From Sphingomonadaceae bacterium (GTDB lineage: Bacteria > Pseudomonadota > Alphaproteobacteria > Sphingomonadales > Sphingomonadaceae): a stretch of DNA of 5,728 bases. Numbering within the stretch: the stretch's first letter is position 1; every line of letters starts with the position of its first letter. Shown here piece after piece: positions 5,107 to 5,728 of this stretch. The notes below the pieces were generated by a model, which was given only the letters and a program-made list of their open reading frames with translations, did no database searches and had not been told where the DNA came from. The stretch covers positions 1-5,728 of the forward strand of contig JACFNY010000145.1 in the NCBI GenBank assembly GCA_019454625.1. Direction: 5' to 3'. Both the position numbers and the translations under genes were made by a program.

Positions 5107-5728
5107 TCCGCGTTCGCCGAGGATGGTCTCGGCGACGTGCAGCGTGCGCTCGTTGTCGACGTCGATGGCGAGCGCGCCGTCGCTGACGCGGACGGGACGG
5201 ATGGCGAGACCGAACCGCCGTGAAAAGCCACGGAACGCGCCGTCGAGCGTCGCGAGACCATAGCGGAAGCGGATGAGGTTCAGGAGGCCGAACGCCTTCA
5301 CGATCCGCATCGGGAACTTGGCGAACTGGCCGCCGCCCCGGAAAACCTCGGCGGCTTTCAGCGCCTCGCGCGAGCCGAGCACGTAGGTGTTGCAGTTCGA
5401 ATAGTCGCCGCAGCGGAAGCGATAGAAGCGGCGCTGCCCGTCCGGGTGGGCGGCGACCACGCGCTCGCGGCGCGCGAACGCGGCGGCGGCGTCCGCGCCC
5501 TGCGACGCGGCGAGAATCTCGGCGACGCTCGCGGGCGTAAGATTCACGTTGTCGGCGGTGGTGACGAGGAAGGGCGGGGCGGAGGCGTTCGCGGCGCCGA
5601 ACACGCTGTCGACGAGATTGGGCGCGGAAGGCTCCACGCCGATGCGGCCGCTGCCGAGCCGCCGGACCAGCGGCGCGATCACGTCCGGCGCGTCGGCCAA
5701 AAGGCCCCGCCCCATGAAGGTCGTGACC
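5029..5728 (-). CDS. MobA-like NTP transferase domain protein (partial, N-terminus outside window)
   Basis: Carboxy-terminal 232 residues of a nucleotidyltransferase with the MobA/GlmU-like Rossmann fold, which transfers a nucleotide from an NTP to a sugar phosphate, cofactor or similar substrate. Visible signs are the strand PPFLVTTADN, whose Asp (visible residue 59) is the expected metal-binding residue, a GDYSNCNTYVLGSREAL segment, and near the C-terminus the acidic pair in AIDVDNERTLHVAETIL, like the DxD-TPEDL element of MobA and IspD relatives. The reading frame stays open to the right edge (V-T-T-F precedes the first visible Met), so the LAGGxGxRMG nucleotide loop must lie outside. The substrate cannot be assigned. 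The last 25 codons and the stop lie antisense to the amidase C-terminus; family similarity seems to stop at about AETILGER, so this tail is probably an overlap-derived extension. Confidence 0.82.
   Translation of the reverse strand, partial: VTTFMGRGLLADAPDVIAPLVRRLGSGRIGVEPSAPNLVDSVFGAANASAPPFLVTTADNVNLTPASVAEILAASQGADAAAAFARRERVVAAHPDGQRRFYRFRCGDYSNCNTYVLGSREALKAAEVFRGGGQFAKFPMRIVKAFGLLNLIRFRYGLATLDGAFRGFSRRFGLAIRPVRVSDGALAIDVDNERTLHVAETILGERGSALGETPQEVRLDRAADRLGDPLLA

Noticed and set aside
3762..5186. A 474-codon plus-strand frame overlapping the amidase in another frame.
   Set aside because: It is an Arg-rich out-of-frame reading of the same DNA, explained by high GC content.

Overview
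The window is GC-rich, densely coded bacterial chromosome, most likely from an alphaproteobacterium and probably Sphingomonadales. The evidence is the RNase E itself (alphaproteobacterial start, acidic insertion inside the S1 domain, C-terminal GWW tip), the order M48 protease - rne - AMIN-domain amidase, and alphaproteobacterial-style cell-cycle sites (GANTC, TTAACCAT) upstream of the amidase. The order is assigned from memory of family sequences, not from a search.

Layout. Positions 1-575 (minus) hold the N-terminal part of a secreted M48 zinc metalloprotease whose C-terminus lies outside the window. Positions 576-668 separate it from rne and contain a perfect 13-bp GC-rich hairpin that probably ends or attenuates the rne transcript. 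Positions 669-3287 (minus) encode a complete RNase E of 872 residues. Positions 3288-3777 form a 490-bp divergent regulatory region with no convincing gene; it holds the rne leader, several inverted and direct repeats, and the amidase promoter. Positions 3778-5106 (plus) encode a complete 442-residue periplasmic N-acetylmuramoyl-L-alanine amidase of the AmiC type. Positions 5029-5728 (minus) hold the C-terminal part of a MobA-like nucleotidyltransferase, which runs off the right edge and overlaps the amidase tail-to-tail by 78 bp.

How the genes relate. RNase E is the scaffold of the RNA degradosome. Its tail carries basic RNA-binding clusters, acidic stretches and a terminal motif resembling the PNPase-binding tip known from Caulobacter. 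The M48 protease and the amidase are both envelope housekeeping enzymes (outer-membrane or periplasmic protein quality control, and septal peptidoglycan cleavage). The nucleotidyltransferase has no evident functional link to its neighbours.

I see no mobile element, CRISPR array, tRNA, rRNA or toxin-antitoxin module. The genes are ordinary core genes. The most interesting signals are in the rne-amidase intergenic region: a sigma70-like promoter overlaid by one CtrA-type half-site and two GANTC methylation sites, a repeat cluster upstream of it, and two potential leader hairpins on the rne side. The convergent overlap at the end of the amidase and the modular tail of RNase E also deserve a look.
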